Positions 34,145-44,023 are shown, counted from the stretch's first letter. The stretch is DNA of 64,000 nt from Sphingomonas sp. JC676 (GCF_014489075.1 NZ_JACTGR010000004.1:1-64000), one strand, 5' to 3'. Notes: generated from the sequence alone by a model not told the origin. Numbers and translations: made by a program.

Positions 34145-37100
34145 ATGAAGAGCTTTGGGCGTTCGCCGGCGCTTGCGCGTTCGGCTTCCGTTATCGCCGT
34201 CGCGGCATGCATGCTGGTTCCCGGAATCGCGTTCGCGCAGACCGAAACCGCCCCCGCCGCCCAAGAGGACCAAAACGCGGACGACATCGTCGTCACCGGC
34301 ATCCGCGCCAGCCTTGAGCGCTCGATCGCGATCAAGCGCGAGCAGTCAGGCGTCGTCGATGCGATCTCTGCCGAGGATATCGGCAAGTTCCCCGACACTA
34401 ACCTGGCCGAATCGCTGCAGCGCATTCCGGGCGTGTCGATCAACCGCACCAACGGCGAAGGTTCGCTGGTCACGGTCCGCGGTTTCGGCCCAACCTATAA
34501 TCTGGTCACCCTCAACGGCCGCCAACTCGCGACGGCGAACGTGGCCGTGGTTGGCGGCGACGAGAATAGCGACGGCGCCCAGGGCACCAGCCGTTCGTTC
34601 GACTTCTCGAACCTCGCGACCGAAGGCGTGCGGACGCTCGAAGTCTACAAGACCGGCCGCGCTGGCATCCCCTCGGGCGGTATCGGCGCGACGATCAATG
34701 TCGTGACACGCCGTCCGCTCGACGACAACGGCCAGTCTGGCTTCAGCGGCAGCATCGGCGCCAAGGCGGTCTATGACACCAGCGTCAACGACTGCCTCGA
34801 TTGTGGATCGAAGGTGACGCCGGAAGTCTCGGGCGTGTTGAGCTGGAGCGATCCGGAGAAGCGCTTCGGCGTCTCGCTGTTCGGCAGCTATCAGAAGCGC
34901 AACTACACCTCGATCAGCGCGACGTCGAACAACTGGAACATCATCCCCTACAGCACCTTCCTGACCGGCGGTTTCGCCCGTAGCGGCGGGGCATGCGCGG
35001 GGAACATTCCGACGCCGACCTGCACCGTCGTCAACAACGCGCCGACAAACCCCGACCAGCTCGTCGCGATCCCCAACGACAGCCGCTATCACTATGCCGA
35101 GGGCAGCCGCGAGCGCATCAACGGCCAGGCCGTCATCCAGTTCAGACCCACCGACTCGCTGACACTGACCGCCGACGCCCTTTACGCGCAGAACAAGCAG
35201 GAGGAGACGCGGTCGGATCTGTCCAACTGGTTCAGCCGTCCGTTCGACGTTGTGACGTTCGACGGCAATCCCGTCGTCGCGACCGCCCAGTATCTCCACG
35301 AGACGGTCAACGGTCAGAAGGACGAGGGCTTCGAGGCGCAGTCGCGCGGGCAGAAAGGCCAGATCCAGGATTACGGCCTGAACGCCAAATGGGACTTTGC
35401 GAGCAATTTCTCGCTCGTGCTAGATGGCCATTACAGCAAGGCCTCGAGCCGGCCGGATAATGCCAATGGCAACAGCTCGACCCTGGTCGGCATGGGCGCG
35501 AATGTCGTCGCGGCGCACTCGGTCGACTACACCAAGGGTATCCCGCAACAGGATATCACGCTGGGCGCGAGCGGCCCGCTCGACATTAACGACGTCGGTA
35601 CGCAGGTCGGCCGCACCTTCCGTTCGAACCAGGACCAGGACGTCAAGGAACTGCGCGCCGATTTTGCCTGGGATCTGGGCGGGGACAGCAAGTTCGAGTT
35701 CGGCGGCAATTATCGCAAGACCGACATGCATCAGACCTTTGTCGCCACCCAGCAGACGCTGGGCGATTGGGGCATCACCAGCCCGGGCGATGTCGAGCGT
35801 CTGGCGCCGGGCGCGCTCCAGGCCTTCTGCCTCGAGTGCAAGTTCAACCAGTATAATCCGGGCGGCGATCCGGAATCGCAGACCGCGTTTCGCGGCAATG
35901 CGGCCCAGATCTACTCGATCGTCTCGCCTTATTATGCGGGGCTCGATCTGGGTGCGGCCAAGCCTCACGCTGTGGGCATCACCAGCAACCAGGACAACCG
36001 CGTCAAGGAAGACATCTGGGCCGCCTATGGCCAGGTGACCTGGAAGGGCGATCTGGGTGGCGCTCCGGCGCGGCTCGTGGCGGGCGTCCGCTATGAGCAT
36101 ACCAAGTCGCGTTCGACTTCGCTGGTCGCGGTGCCCGGCGAGATCAAATGGGTGTCGGACAACGACTTCACCGTCGTGATCTCGAACCAGAACAGCTTCC
36201 TTGACGATGAAGGGAGCTACGACAACATCCTGCCGGCGGTCGATTTCCAAGTCGAACCGATCAAGAACGTGATCGCCCGTCTGTCGTACAGCAGGACGAT
36301 CGCCCGCCCGAACTATGGTGATCTGTTCACCGCGACGACGGTCGGCGGTCCACCGCGCCCGATCAACAATGGCGGCGTCGCCAGCGGCAATAGCGGCAAC
36401 GCCCGGTTGCTGCCGCTGGTCTCGGACAATTTCGATGCGTCGCTGGAATGGTATTTCAAGCCGGACAGCTACATCTCGATCGCCTTCTTCGACAAGCGCG
36501 TGCACAACTTCATCGGCCGCGGCCAGGTCACGCAGAGCCTGTTCGGGCTGCGAGATCCGAGCTCGGGCGCGCCAGGTAGCCGCTCCGGCGACGCCAAGAC
36601 CGCGCTGACCGGTCTGGGTGCGGACATCAGCGACGTGAACCTGTTCGTGATGACGGCATTGATCCAGCAGACGGGATCGGTGGCGGCCGCCACGAGCCAG
36701 TTCAATGCGCACTTCAACACCGCGACGCATTCGTTGGACGACGCCTATGTCCAGTCGATCAACAACACGCTCGATGTCAACGCCAATGCCCAGGATCCGC
36801 TCTACCAGTTCCTGGTCGCCCAGCCGATCAACAACAAGGATGCCGAGATTTACGGCGCCGAGATCGCGGGTCAGTATTTCCTCGGCAATACCGGCTTCGG
36901 TGTCGCTGCGGCCTATACGCTGGTGCGCGGCGATGTCGGCTTCAATATCGGCGGGAGTCCGTCGGTGGACCAGTTCGCGCTGATCGGGCTGAGCGACACG
37001 TTCAGCGGCACCTTGATCTACGAAAAGCACGGCATCTCGGCCCGCGTGGCCTATAACTGGCGCGACAAGTTCCTGTCGGGCATCAACCGTCAGGACTCGC

Positions 37101-37300
37101 GCAACCCCGAGTTCACCGCGCCCTTCGGCCAGCTCGACGCGACGCTCAGCTACGAGATCACGCCGCAGATCGCCGTCACACTCGAGGGGATCAACCTCAC
37201 CGAGGAAAGTGTCCGGACCTATGCCCGCGATACGAAGGAGCTGTGGTACGCCCAAGAACTCGATCGCCGCTTCCTGCTCGGCGCGCGCTTCAAGTTCTGA
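34145..37300 (+). CDS. TonB-dependent receptor, Xanthomonas/Caulobacter carbohydrate type
   Basis: 1051 residues. The signal peptide ends GIAFAQ near 32. The TonB box region is ADDIVVTGIRASLERSIAIKRE near 44-65. The plug carries ISAEDIGKFPDTNLAESLQRIPGVSINR and VTVRGFGPTYNLVTLNGRQLA, the signature wording of the TonB-Xanth-Caul group. The barrel ends FLLGARFKF. It heads locus B: after a strong hairpin come SapC, a cupin-like oxygenase and a halogenase on the same strand. It probably imports an oligosaccharide or related glycan; the ligand is not evident. Confidence 0.94.
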   Translation: MKSFGRSPALARSASVIAVAACMLVPGIAFAQTETAPAAQEDQNADDIVVTGIRASLERSIAIKREQSGVVDAISAEDIGKFPDTNLAESLQRIPGVSINRTNGEGSLVTVRGFGPTYNLVTLNGRQLATANVAVVGGDENSDGAQGTSRSFDFSNLATEGVRTLEVYKTGRAGIPSGGIGATINVVTRRPLDDNGQSGFSGSIGAKAVYDTSVNDCLDCGSKVTPEVSGVLSWSDPEKRFGVSLFGSYQKRNYTSISATSNNWNIIPYSTFLTGGFARSGGACAGNIPTPTCTVVNNAPTNPDQLVAIPNDSRYHYAEGSRERINGQAVIQFRPTDSLTLTADALYAQNKQEETRSDLSNWFSRPFDVVTFDGNPVVATAQYLHETVNGQKDEGFEAQSRGQKGQIQDYGLNAKWDFASNFSLVLDGHYSKASSRPDNANGNSSTLVGMGANVVAAHSVDYTKGIPQQDITLGASGPLDINDVGTQVGRTFRSNQDQDVKELRADFAWDLGGDSKFEFGGNYRKTDMHQTFVATQQTLGDWGITSPGDVERLAPGALQAFCLECKFNQYNPGGDPESQTAFRGNAAQIYSIVSPYYAGLDLGAAKPHAVGITSNQDNRVKEDIWAAYGQVTWKGDLGGAPARLVAGVRYEHTKSRSTSLVAVPGEIKWVSDNDFTVVISNQNSFLDDEGSYDNILPAVDFQVEPIKNVIARLSYSRTIARPNYGDLFTATTVGGPPRPINNGGVASGNSGNARLLPLVSDNFDASLEWYFKPDSYISIAFFDKRVHNFIGRGQVTQSLFGLRDPSSGAPGSRSGDAKTALTGLGADISDVNLFVMTALIQQTGSVAAATSQFNAHFNTATHSLDDAYVQSINNTLDVNANAQDPLYQFLVAQPINNKDAEIYGAEIAGQYFLGNTGFGVAAAYTLVRGDVGFNIGGSPSVDQFALIGLSDTFSGTLIYEKHGISARVAYNWRDKFLSGINRQDSRNPEFTAPFGQLDATLSYEITPQIAVTLEGINLTEESVRTYARDTKELWYAQELDRRFLLGARFKF

Positions 37301-37329
37301 GCGCGGGAACGAAAATAAAGGGGGAGAGG

Positions 37330-37356
37330 GGCCGCTGCGTCAGCAGCGGCCTTTTT
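37330..37356 (+). terminator. intrinsic terminator or attenuator after receptor B
   Basis: GGCCGCTGC (37330-37338) and GCAGCGGCC (37343-37351) form a perfect 9-bp stem with a GTCA loop, followed by TTTTT. Because SapC, the cupin-like gene and the halogenase follow on the same strand without an obvious strong promoter, it may let only part of the transcripts through. Confidence 0.85.
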
Positions 37357-37459
37357 CTCGGCCGATTGCGGGGCATTGATTGAGGGCTTGGCCGCTTTGC
37401 GCCATGATGTCCGCCTGCGGGCCGACCGGCGGCAGGCACGCGAGCTTGGATGATTCCCG

Positions 37460-38185
37460 ATGACCAATAGGGTCGCACTCGACAACGTCGCCCATCACGA
37501 TCTCAAAGTGGCGCTGCGTCACGGTGCGGCATATGGCGACGGCGTAAACCAGGTACTGATCTTCCCGACCGAGTTCGAGGAAGCACAGCGCGAATTCCCG
37601 ATCCTGTTCCGCAGGGACCCGGCCGAAGGGTTGCAGGCGGTCGCGCTGCTTGGGCTCGATCGCGACGAGAATCTGTTTCTCGAGGGCGATCGCTGGACGG
37701 GCCGCCACATCCCCGTGCTCCAGCAGCGCGGCCCGTTCCTGATCGGCCTTGCTGCCACTGCCACCGCGCCAGGAGGGCCGGAACCGACCATCCATGTCGA
37801 CTTGGACGATCCACGCGTCGGCGCCGCCGATGGCGAGCCGCTGTTCCTGCCGCATGGCGGGAACGCGCGCTATCTGGATCATGTCACCCAGATCCTGGCA
37901 CTGATCTATGCCGGGATGGAGGCGGCGCCGCCAATGTATGCGGCGTTCGACGCGCTGGAGCTGCTCCAGCCGGTCGCCCTCGAAGTGATGCTGAACGATG
38001 AGGAGCGCTATACCATCGACGGGTTCGAGATGGTCGCCCGCGAACGACTGGCGGCACTGTCGAGCGGCGGGCTCGAGCAGCTGCACCGGGCGGGCTATCT
38101 CTCGGCGGCGTTCCTGCTGGCGGCGTCGCTCGGCAATATCAGCCGGCTGATCGATCGCAAGAACGCGCGGCGGGCATCGGCATGA
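37460..38185 (+). CDS. SapC family protein
   Basis: 241 residues, no signal peptide or membrane helix. The sequence follows the SapC family along its length: NQVLIFPTEFEEAQREFPILFRRDP near 30-54, ALLGLDRDENLFL near 62-74, RGPFLIG near 88 and the C-terminal YLSAAFLLAASLGNISRLIDRKN. The name comes from a Campylobacter S-layer locus, but proteobacterial members are cytoplasmic and of unknown biochemical role. They recur beside TonB receptors with cupin-like and halogenase genes, as here. The stop overlaps the cupin-like start (ATGA). Confidence 0.88.
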   Translation: MTNRVALDNVAHHDLKVALRHGAAYGDGVNQVLIFPTEFEEAQREFPILFRRDPAEGLQAVALLGLDRDENLFLEGDRWTGRHIPVLQQRGPFLIGLAATATAPGGPEPTIHVDLDDPRVGAADGEPLFLPHGGNARYLDHVTQILALIYAGMEAAPPMYAAFDALELLQPVALEVMLNDEERYTIDGFEMVARERLAALSSGGLEQLHRAGYLSAAFLLAASLGNISRLIDRKNARRASA

Positions 38186-39222
38186 ACGCCGTGGCCTCGG
38201 TCGGACGCAAGGTTCGCGTGATCGGGGGCGTTGCGCCCGATGCCATGCCCTATGACGCGCTGATGGAAGCGCAGCAGCCGGTGATCCTGCGGGGCGTGGC
38301 GCGCGACTGGCCGCTCGTCGCCAAGGGCCTGGAATCGGCGGAGGCGGCGATCGCCTATCTCGAGGGCTTCGACGCGGGCAAGCCCGTGGTCGCCTTCACC
38401 GGCGCGCCTGAGATCGGCGGGCGCTTCTTTTACAATTCGGACGTCACGGGGTTCAATTTCGAGGGTGGGCGCACCGGTCTGACCGACCTGCTCGAACGGA
38501 TGCGGCCGCAGCTGGACGCGCCGGATACGCCAAGCTTCTATATCGGCTCGACCGATCTCGACATCTATCTGCCGGCCTTTCGCATCGAGAACGATTTGGT
38601 CCTCAACCATCCGATGTTCGCGTCGCATCCGCCGCTGGCGAGCATCTGGATCGGCAACCGCACCACCGCGACCGCACATTACGACATGTCGCACAATCTC
38701 GCCGTCTGCACGGTAGGGCGCCGCCGCTTCACGCTCTTCCCGCCCGATCAGGTCGCCAACCTCTATCCCGGCCCGCTCGAGCCGACGCCGGGCGGGCAGG
38801 TGGTCAGCATGGTCGATTTCCGCGATCCGGATTACGCCACCCATCCGCGCTTTCGCGAGGCGCTCGGCGCCGCGCAGGTGGCGGAACTAGAGCCCGGCGA
38901 TGTGCTCTTTTACCCGGCGCTCTGGTGGCACCATGTCGAGGCGCTCGATGCCTTCAACGTGCTCGTCAACTACTGGTGGAACACCTCGCCGGCCTTCATG
39001 GACACGCCGCAGAACACGTTGCTTCACGCCATGCTCAGCCTGCGCGATCGCCCCGAGCCCGAAAAGGCCGCGTGGAAGGCATTGTTCGACTATTACATCT
39101 TCGGCCCCGGCGAACAGGCCCGCGCGCATCTGCCCGAGCATGCTCGGGGCCCGCTCGGCCCGCTCGACGAGACCGCCGCACGGCGCCTCCGCGCGCAACT
39201 GCTCAATCGCCTGAACAGATAG
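38182..39222 (+). CDS. cupin-like (Cupin_8/JmjC-type) Fe(II)/2-oxoglutarate oxygenase family protein
   Basis: 346 residues, coupled to SapC by a 4-bp overlap. Key parts are PVILRGVARDWPLV (33-46), GRFFYNSDVTGFNF (80-93), the metal pair HYD (166-168), VGRRRFTLFPPDQVANLYPGP (178-198) and FYPALWWHHVEALDAFNVLVNYWW with the distal His at 250 or 251. It is a paralogue of the protein at 22250-23302. It is followed 9 bp later by a halogenase. Protein or small-molecule hydroxylation is the known activity of the fold; the substrate here is unknown. Confidence 0.88.
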   Translation: MNAVASVGRKVRVIGGVAPDAMPYDALMEAQQPVILRGVARDWPLVAKGLESAEAAIAYLEGFDAGKPVVAFTGAPEIGGRFFYNSDVTGFNFEGGRTGLTDLLERMRPQLDAPDTPSFYIGSTDLDIYLPAFRIENDLVLNHPMFASHPPLASIWIGNRTTATAHYDMSHNLAVCTVGRRRFTLFPPDQVANLYPGPLEPTPGGQVVSMVDFRDPDYATHPRFREALGAAQVAELEPGDVLFYPALWWHHVEALDAFNVLVNYWWNTSPAFMDTPQNTLLHAMLSLRDRPEPEKAAWKALFDYYIFGPGEQARAHLPEHARGPLGPLDETAARRLRAQLLNRLNR

Positions 39223-39231
39223 GGGAAAGCC

Positions 39232-40713
39232 GTGGAGAGGGCCGTCAAGCGCGTCGTCATTGCCGGGGGCGGCACCGCCGGCTGGATCGCCGCCGCGGCG
39301 CTCGCACGCCTGCTCGGGCCGCTGCTCGACATCACCCTGGTCGAATCCGACGAGATCGGCACCGTGGGCGTAGGCGAAAGCACGATCCCGACCGCTCGCA
39401 CCTTCCACAACCTGCTCGGCATCGACGAGCGCCAGTTCATGCGCGACACCGGATCGAGCTTCAAGCTGGGCATCGCGTTCGAGGACTGGGCACGGATCGG
39501 TGATCGCTACATCCACAGCTTCGGCCAGATCGGCAAATCGACCTGGATGGGCGACTTTCACCATTTCTGGCTGCAGGCCCGCGACGAGGGGTTCGCGGGT
39601 CCGCTGGGCGACTATTGCTTCGAATTGAGCGCCGCGGATGCGGGCAAGTTCGCTATCCCGCAGAACGGGCATATCAACTATGCCTATCATCTCGACGCGA
39701 GCCTGTACGCGCGTTTCCTGCGCACCTTCAGCGAGCCGCTCGGCGTCAACCGCGTCGAAGGCAAGATCGCGAGCGTCGAGCAGCATCCCGAGAGCGGGTT
39801 CGTCACTGCGCTGGTGCTCGCCTCGGGCGAACGGATCGAGGGCGACCTGTTCATCGACTGCACGGGCTTTCGAGGGCTGCTGATCGAGCAGACGCTGCAG
39901 GCCGGCTATGAGGATTGGACCCATTGGCTGATCACCGACAGCGCACTGGCGGTGCAGACGCGCTCGGTCGGCCCCGCCATCCCCTATACCCGCGCCGCCG
40001 CGCACGAGGCCGGCTGGCAATGGCGTATCCCGCTCCAGCACCGGGTGGGCAACGGGCTGGTCTATTCGAGCGCGCACATGAGCGACGATCGCGCCCGCGA
40101 GGTACTGGAATCGCGGATCGAGGGCGAGAAGCTGATCGAGCCCCGCGTGATCCGCTACAAGTCCGGGCGCCGGCGCAAGGTGTGGGACAAGAACGTCATC
40201 GCGATGGGGCTGTCTAGCGGGTTCGTCGAGCCGCTCGAATCGACCAGCATCCACCTGATCATGATCGCGGTGACGCGGCTGGTGCAACTCTTCCCGTTCG
40301 ACGGGGCCAACGACGCGATCGCCGCGCGCTTCAACGATCTCGGCCGCACCGAGATCGAGCGCGTCCGCGACTTCATCATTCTCCATTATCATCTGAACGA
40401 GCGCACCGATTCGCCCTTCTGGGAGCAGTGCCGGACGATGGACATCCCCGACACGCTGCAGCAGCGGATCGACGTGTTCCGCGAGAATGCGATCGCCTGG
40501 CAAGCGTCCGACGATCTGTTTCGCGTCGATAGCTGGGTGCAGGTGATGCTCGGCCAGCGGCTGGCCCCGCGCGGCTATCACCGGATGGGCGACATGATGA
40601 ACCCGGGCCAACTTCGCGAGGCGCTGGGCGATCTCAAGGCCAATATCGCCAGCGCAGTTGCGCAGATGCCGCCGCACCAGCAATTCCTCGATCAATATTG
40701 CGCGCCTGCGTGA
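39232..40713 (+). CDS. flavin-dependent tryptophan halogenase family protein
   Basis: 493 residues, GTG start with AGGGGAAAG upstream. Signature parts are intact: VIAGGGTAGWIAA (9-21), Lys78 in [27 protein letters not shown] near 262 and [17 protein letters not shown] near 335. It closes locus B. It has the same catalytic set as three of the four array proteins in locus A, so the two loci may act on related substrates or scaffolds. No flavin reductase is adjacent. Confidence 0.9.
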   Translation: MERAVKRVVIAGGGTAGWIAAAALARLLGPLLDITLVESDEIGTVGVGESTIPTARTFHNLLGIDERQFMRDTGSSFKLGIAFEDWARIGDRYIHSFGQIGKSTWMGDFHHFWLQARDEGFAGPLGDYCFELSAADAGKFAIPQNGHINYAYHLDASLYARFLRTFSEPLGVNRVEGKIASVEQHPESGFVTALVLASGERIEGDLFIDCTGFRGLLIEQTLQAGYEDWTHWLITDSALAVQTRSVGPAIPYTRAAAHEAGWQWRIPLQHRVGNGLVYSSAHMSDDRAREVLESRIEGEKLIEPRVIRYKSGRRRKVWDKNVIAMGLSSGFVEPLESTSIHLIMIAVTRLVQLFPFDGANDAIAARFNDLGRTEIERVRDFIILHYHLNERTDSPFWEQCRTMDIPDTLQQRIDVFRENAIAWQASDDLFRVDSWVQVMLGQRLAPRGYHRMGDMMNPGQLREALGDLKANIASAVAQMPPHQQFLDQYCAPA

Positions 40714-40838
40714 CCCGATTGTTCGGGATTCGAGGCGAGGTCGCACGCGTCCTATCAATGTAGGAAATGCTGTGAGACATTCTGCACCGAATCGCGCGGA
40801 TTGTCCGAGGGCCGGCGCCCGCGTTCCAGGGGAATAGG

Positions 40839-42464
40839 ATGCGGCAAACCACTTTGTCGGTAGCGCTCGAGGTAAAGCCCAGCAGCTACGATCACCTGTC
40901 GGGCCTGCTCGACGCGCTGCGCGATCGGCGCAGCACCGATCCTAACGGCGGCAAGGGACCTTATGCCGAATTCCTGACGCGCGTGCCGGCGCTACACTTC
41001 ATGTCTCTCAGCGTATTCCCGGGCTTCGACTATGATCCGCTGTTCGTGATCGAGGCCAATTTCGACGGTGCGCCCGGGCCGTTCTGGGGCCAGCTCGAAG
41101 CGGCGGCGGGCGAGGATCTGCGGGCGATGCTGCGCTGCTGCAAACAGCCGCTCGACGATGACGGGCCGCTGTTCGCATCGATTACCGCGCCGGGCTCGCG
41201 CGCCCCGATCGCGCCCTATCTCGAGGCCCGCACGGGCACCCCGACCGTATATCACCACGGCAATCGCGGCATGACGCGCGACCGCATCCTGGCCGAGCGC
41301 GACCTGTTCGTCGCGATCCGCGAGGAACTGGCGACGGCCGGCAATGGCGGTCCCAGCCCCTATCGGCGGCTGACGCCCGCCGGAATCCACGACACGCTGC
41401 GCGCCGCGCTGCTCGGCAAGTTCGCCTGGCTGGACTCGCCGGCGCCGCAGCGGATTACCACCGGCGAGAAAATCCTCGACTACGCCCGGCTCGCCGCGTT
41501 CGTGCTGTGCGCGGTCTTCGTGCTCTCGCTGCCGGGGCTCATCCTCAAGTTCGAGATGCCGTGGCTGCGCTTCGTCCTCCTGGTGGGCGCCGCGTTCGTC
41601 ATATTCGCGCTGATGCTCAAGCGGATCGGTGCGGCCTTGCCGGGGACCGAGATCAAGACAGCGTTCAGCTTCCTCAAGCTGTTCCTCCAATGGTGCGGCC
41701 CCCTCGCGGTTTTCGTGGCGCTCTACATCCTGGTGTTCGGCGCGGCGGGGACGCCCTTCTCGATGCTCCTCACCGGGCGCACGCTGGGGGAGGCGTGGGA
41801 AGGGATGCTGATCTGGCTCAGCTGGGGCCTGCTGAGCCTGCCGGCAACCGTCGCGGGGCTGCTCGTCTGGCTGCGTATTCTGGAGCGCCGCGATGCAGCG
41901 CAGGACGCGCCGCCGATCGATCCCAAGATGCTGCGCCAGATGGCTCAGCGCGAGGACTGGATCCCGCAGAACCACATGGGATCGATCGTGCTGATCAAGC
42001 CGGGCGTGCTGCGCACGATCATCATCCGCGCCGGCCATTTCGCCCTCAAGCGGGCGCTCAGGGTGATCGCCACCAACGGCTATCTCGGATCGATGCGCAC
42101 GATCCATTTCGCGCACTGGGCACGAGTCAACAATGGCAGCCGATTGCTGTTCTTCAGCAATTTCGACCAGACCTGGGAGAGCTATCTCGATGACTTCATC
42201 GAAAAGGCGCATGGCGGGCTCACCCTCGCCTGGAGCTGCGGCATCGGCTTTCCGCCGACGCGGTTCCTGGTCAAGGACGGCGCCAGCAACGGGCTGCAGT
42301 TCAAGCAATGGGCACGGCATTCGATGACGGTCAGCCGCTTCTGGTACTCGGCCTATAGCGACCTGACCGCCGATCAGATCGAGCGCAACTACCGCATTGC
42401 CTGCGGCCTCAGGAAACGAACGCTCGGCGACAAGGAGGCCGCGACATGGGTAAACGACCTGTGA
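40839..42464 (+). CDS. membrane protein of unknown function, first gene of the DyP/P450 unit
   Basis: 541 residues; I do not recognise a named family. The N-terminal about 170 residues look like an alpha/beta (ferredoxin-like) domain (TTLSVALEVKPSSYDHL, LHFMSLSVFPG, LFVIEANFDG). Four membrane helices lie near 212-233, 238-258, 282-303 and 323-347. The C-terminal domain (TIHFAHWARVNNGSRLLFFSNFDQTWESYLDDFIEKA near 413-449) has a strand pattern reminiscent of DyP-like folds. Its end overlaps the peroxidase gene by 19 bp. It may hold the heme enzymes at the membrane or present a lipid-like substrate; both are guesses. Confidence 0.7.
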   Translation: MRQTTLSVALEVKPSSYDHLSGLLDALRDRRSTDPNGGKGPYAEFLTRVPALHFMSLSVFPGFDYDPLFVIEANFDGAPGPFWGQLEAAAGEDLRAMLRCCKQPLDDDGPLFASITAPGSRAPIAPYLEARTGTPTVYHHGNRGMTRDRILAERDLFVAIREELATAGNGGPSPYRRLTPAGIHDTLRAALLGKFAWLDSPAPQRITTGEKILDYARLAAFVLCAVFVLSLPGLILKFEMPWLRFVLLVGAAFVIFALMLKRIGAALPGTEIKTAFSFLKLFLQWCGPLAVFVALYILVFGAAGTPFSMLLTGRTLGEAWEGMLIWLSWGLLSLPATVAGLLVWLRILERRDAAQDAPPIDPKMLRQMAQREDWIPQNHMGSIVLIKPGVLRTIIIRAGHFALKRALRVIATNGYLGSMRTIHFAHWARVNNGSRLLFFSNFDQTWESYLDDFIEKAHGGLTLAWSCGIGFPPTRFLVKDGASNGLQFKQWARHSMTVSRFWYSAYSDLTADQIERNYRIACGLRKRTLGDKEAATWVNDL

Positions 42465-44023
42465 GCGCCGCACCCGCGAAGAAGGCGCCGCCGAACTGGA
42501 AGCTCCAGGCGCCGCACGACAAATTGACCCAGGGCCTGGTGGTGAGTGGCTTCGCGTCCTTGCCCACGGGCCGCGCACTGTTCCTCGAATTCGGCTGGGA
42601 CGGCGCGCTCGCGACCGGAGGCGGCGCCTGGCTGAAGGCACTGGAGGCGGGCGTGGCGCAGGTCACCGACGCCGATGGCAAGGACCCGCGTGCGGCGGCG
42701 TTCGGAGTCACATGCTCGGGCCTTCACAAGATGGGGTTGTCCGGGGAGACGCTGAAGAGTTTCGACCTGCCCTTCCAGGAAGGCATGTTCCAGGAGGATC
42801 GACTGCGCCGGCTGGGCGATCGACGCGGCCCCGATTGGCTCAAGACCGTGATCGACGGCGGCCCCTTGTGGAGCGGCAACACGCCGCCCGCCGATCCCGA
42901 GCTGGGCGAGGCGCCGGTGATCACCCCGGTAACGGTGCACGCGCTGCTGTTGCTCTACGCGCCCGATGAGGCGACGGCGGAGACCTGGTGCGAGGAAGTG
43001 AGCGCGGCGCTCGAGCCGCACAAGGTGAAGGTCGTGCACCGCCTGCATCTCGACCTGCGGCTCGACGAGCGCGGCATCGCGCGCGAACATTTCGGCTTTG
43101 CCGACGGCATCTCGCAGCCGGTGCCCTATGAGGCGGGGGCCGTCGTACGCGGTGGCGCGCCGATCGATCCCGCATCCGAGCCATGGAACGGCGTCCCGCT
43201 CGGCGAAGTATTGATGGGGCACGTCAACGGCCATCACGAGATCGCCTCGGGCCCGATCGTGGCCGATACGCCGGCAGGGCGCGAGGCGGGGCTTGCGCCG
43301 CATCCCCAGGCCGAGGGATTCCTCGATCTCGGGCTCGACGGCAGCTACATGGTCGTGCGCGAATTGAAGCAGAATGTCGCCGAGTTCTGGCAATCGCTGG
43401 AGGCGGCCGCTGCCGCGATGCGCGCCGCCGATCCCGAGCATTCCGGCCATGTGACTGCAGATTGGCTCGCCGAACGCGTCGTGGGGCGCGACCGCGACGG
43501 TAATCTGCTGTGCCCTGCCGGGTTTCTCCCTCCTGACAGCTTCGACCAGCCGGAGAATGAATTCGGCTTTTTCGATCGCGACCAGCACGGCCTGGGCTGT
43601 CCGGTCGGCTCGCATGTCCGCCGCGGCAATCCGCGCGACGGGCTGGCGCCCACGGCGGCCGACAAGCCGACCCTGCTCGCCGCCGCCAACAACCACCGCA
43701 TCCTGCGGCGGGGTCGCAAATATGGGCCGACCATCGCCAAGCGCGACGAGAAGGACGGCACCGATCGCGGGCTGCTGTTCATTGCACTCAACACCGATGT
43801 CACGCGTCAGTTCGAGTTCGTCCAGCAGACCTGGATGCTCAACCGCAACTTCGCGACGCTGTATGACGAGGCCGATCCGTTGCTGGGCCCGGCCGGAATG
43901 ATGACGATCCACGAGCAGCCGCTCCGCCGGATCATCCAGGTCGACACGTTCGTCCAGATGGCGGGCGGTGAGTATTTCTTCCTGCCGAGCATGCCGGCGA
44001 TCCGATATCTGGCGGGCCTATGA
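42446..44023 (+). CDS. DyP-type heme peroxidase family protein
   Basis: 525 residues, no signal or Tat peptide. DyP hallmarks are visible: GFADGISQP (217-225, GxxDG with catalytic Asp220), the proximal heme His390 in GSHVRRGNPRDGL and a late Arg region (LNTDVTRQFEFVQQTWM near 450-466). The protein ends EYFFLPSMPAIRYLAGL. It is longer than simple DyPs. AAGGAGG lies seven bases before ATG 42446. It overlaps both neighbours (19 bp upstream, 4 bp with the P450), so strict co-translation is likely, and a shared peroxide or substrate chain is a reasonable inference. Confidence 0.88.
   Translation: MGKRPVSAAPAKKAPPNWKLQAPHDKLTQGLVVSGFASLPTGRALFLEFGWDGALATGGGAWLKALEAGVAQVTDADGKDPRAAAFGVTCSGLHKMGLSGETLKSFDLPFQEGMFQEDRLRRLGDRRGPDWLKTVIDGGPLWSGNTPPADPELGEAPVITPVTVHALLLLYAPDEATAETWCEEVSAALEPHKVKVVHRLHLDLRLDERGIAREHFGFADGISQPVPYEAGAVVRGGAPIDPASEPWNGVPLGEVLMGHVNGHHEIASGPIVADTPAGREAGLAPHPQAEGFLDLGLDGSYMVVRELKQNVAEFWQSLEAAAAAMRAADPEHSGHVTADWLAERVVGRDRDGNLLCPAGFLPPDSFDQPENEFGFFDRDQHGLGCPVGSHVRRGNPRDGLAPTAADKPTLLAAANNHRILRRGRKYGPTIAKRDEKDGTDRGLLFIALNTDVTRQFEFVQQTWMLNRNFATLYDEADPLLGPAGMMTIHEQPLRRIIQVDTFVQMAGGEYFFLPSMPAIRYLAGL

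Noticed and set aside
35420..37255. 611-codon minus-strand frame inside receptor B
   Set aside because: It is an antisense shadow produced by GC-rich codon use.
38887..40758. 623-codon minus-strand frame opposite the locus B halogenase
   Set aside because: It is antisense to a halogenase with all signature motifs.
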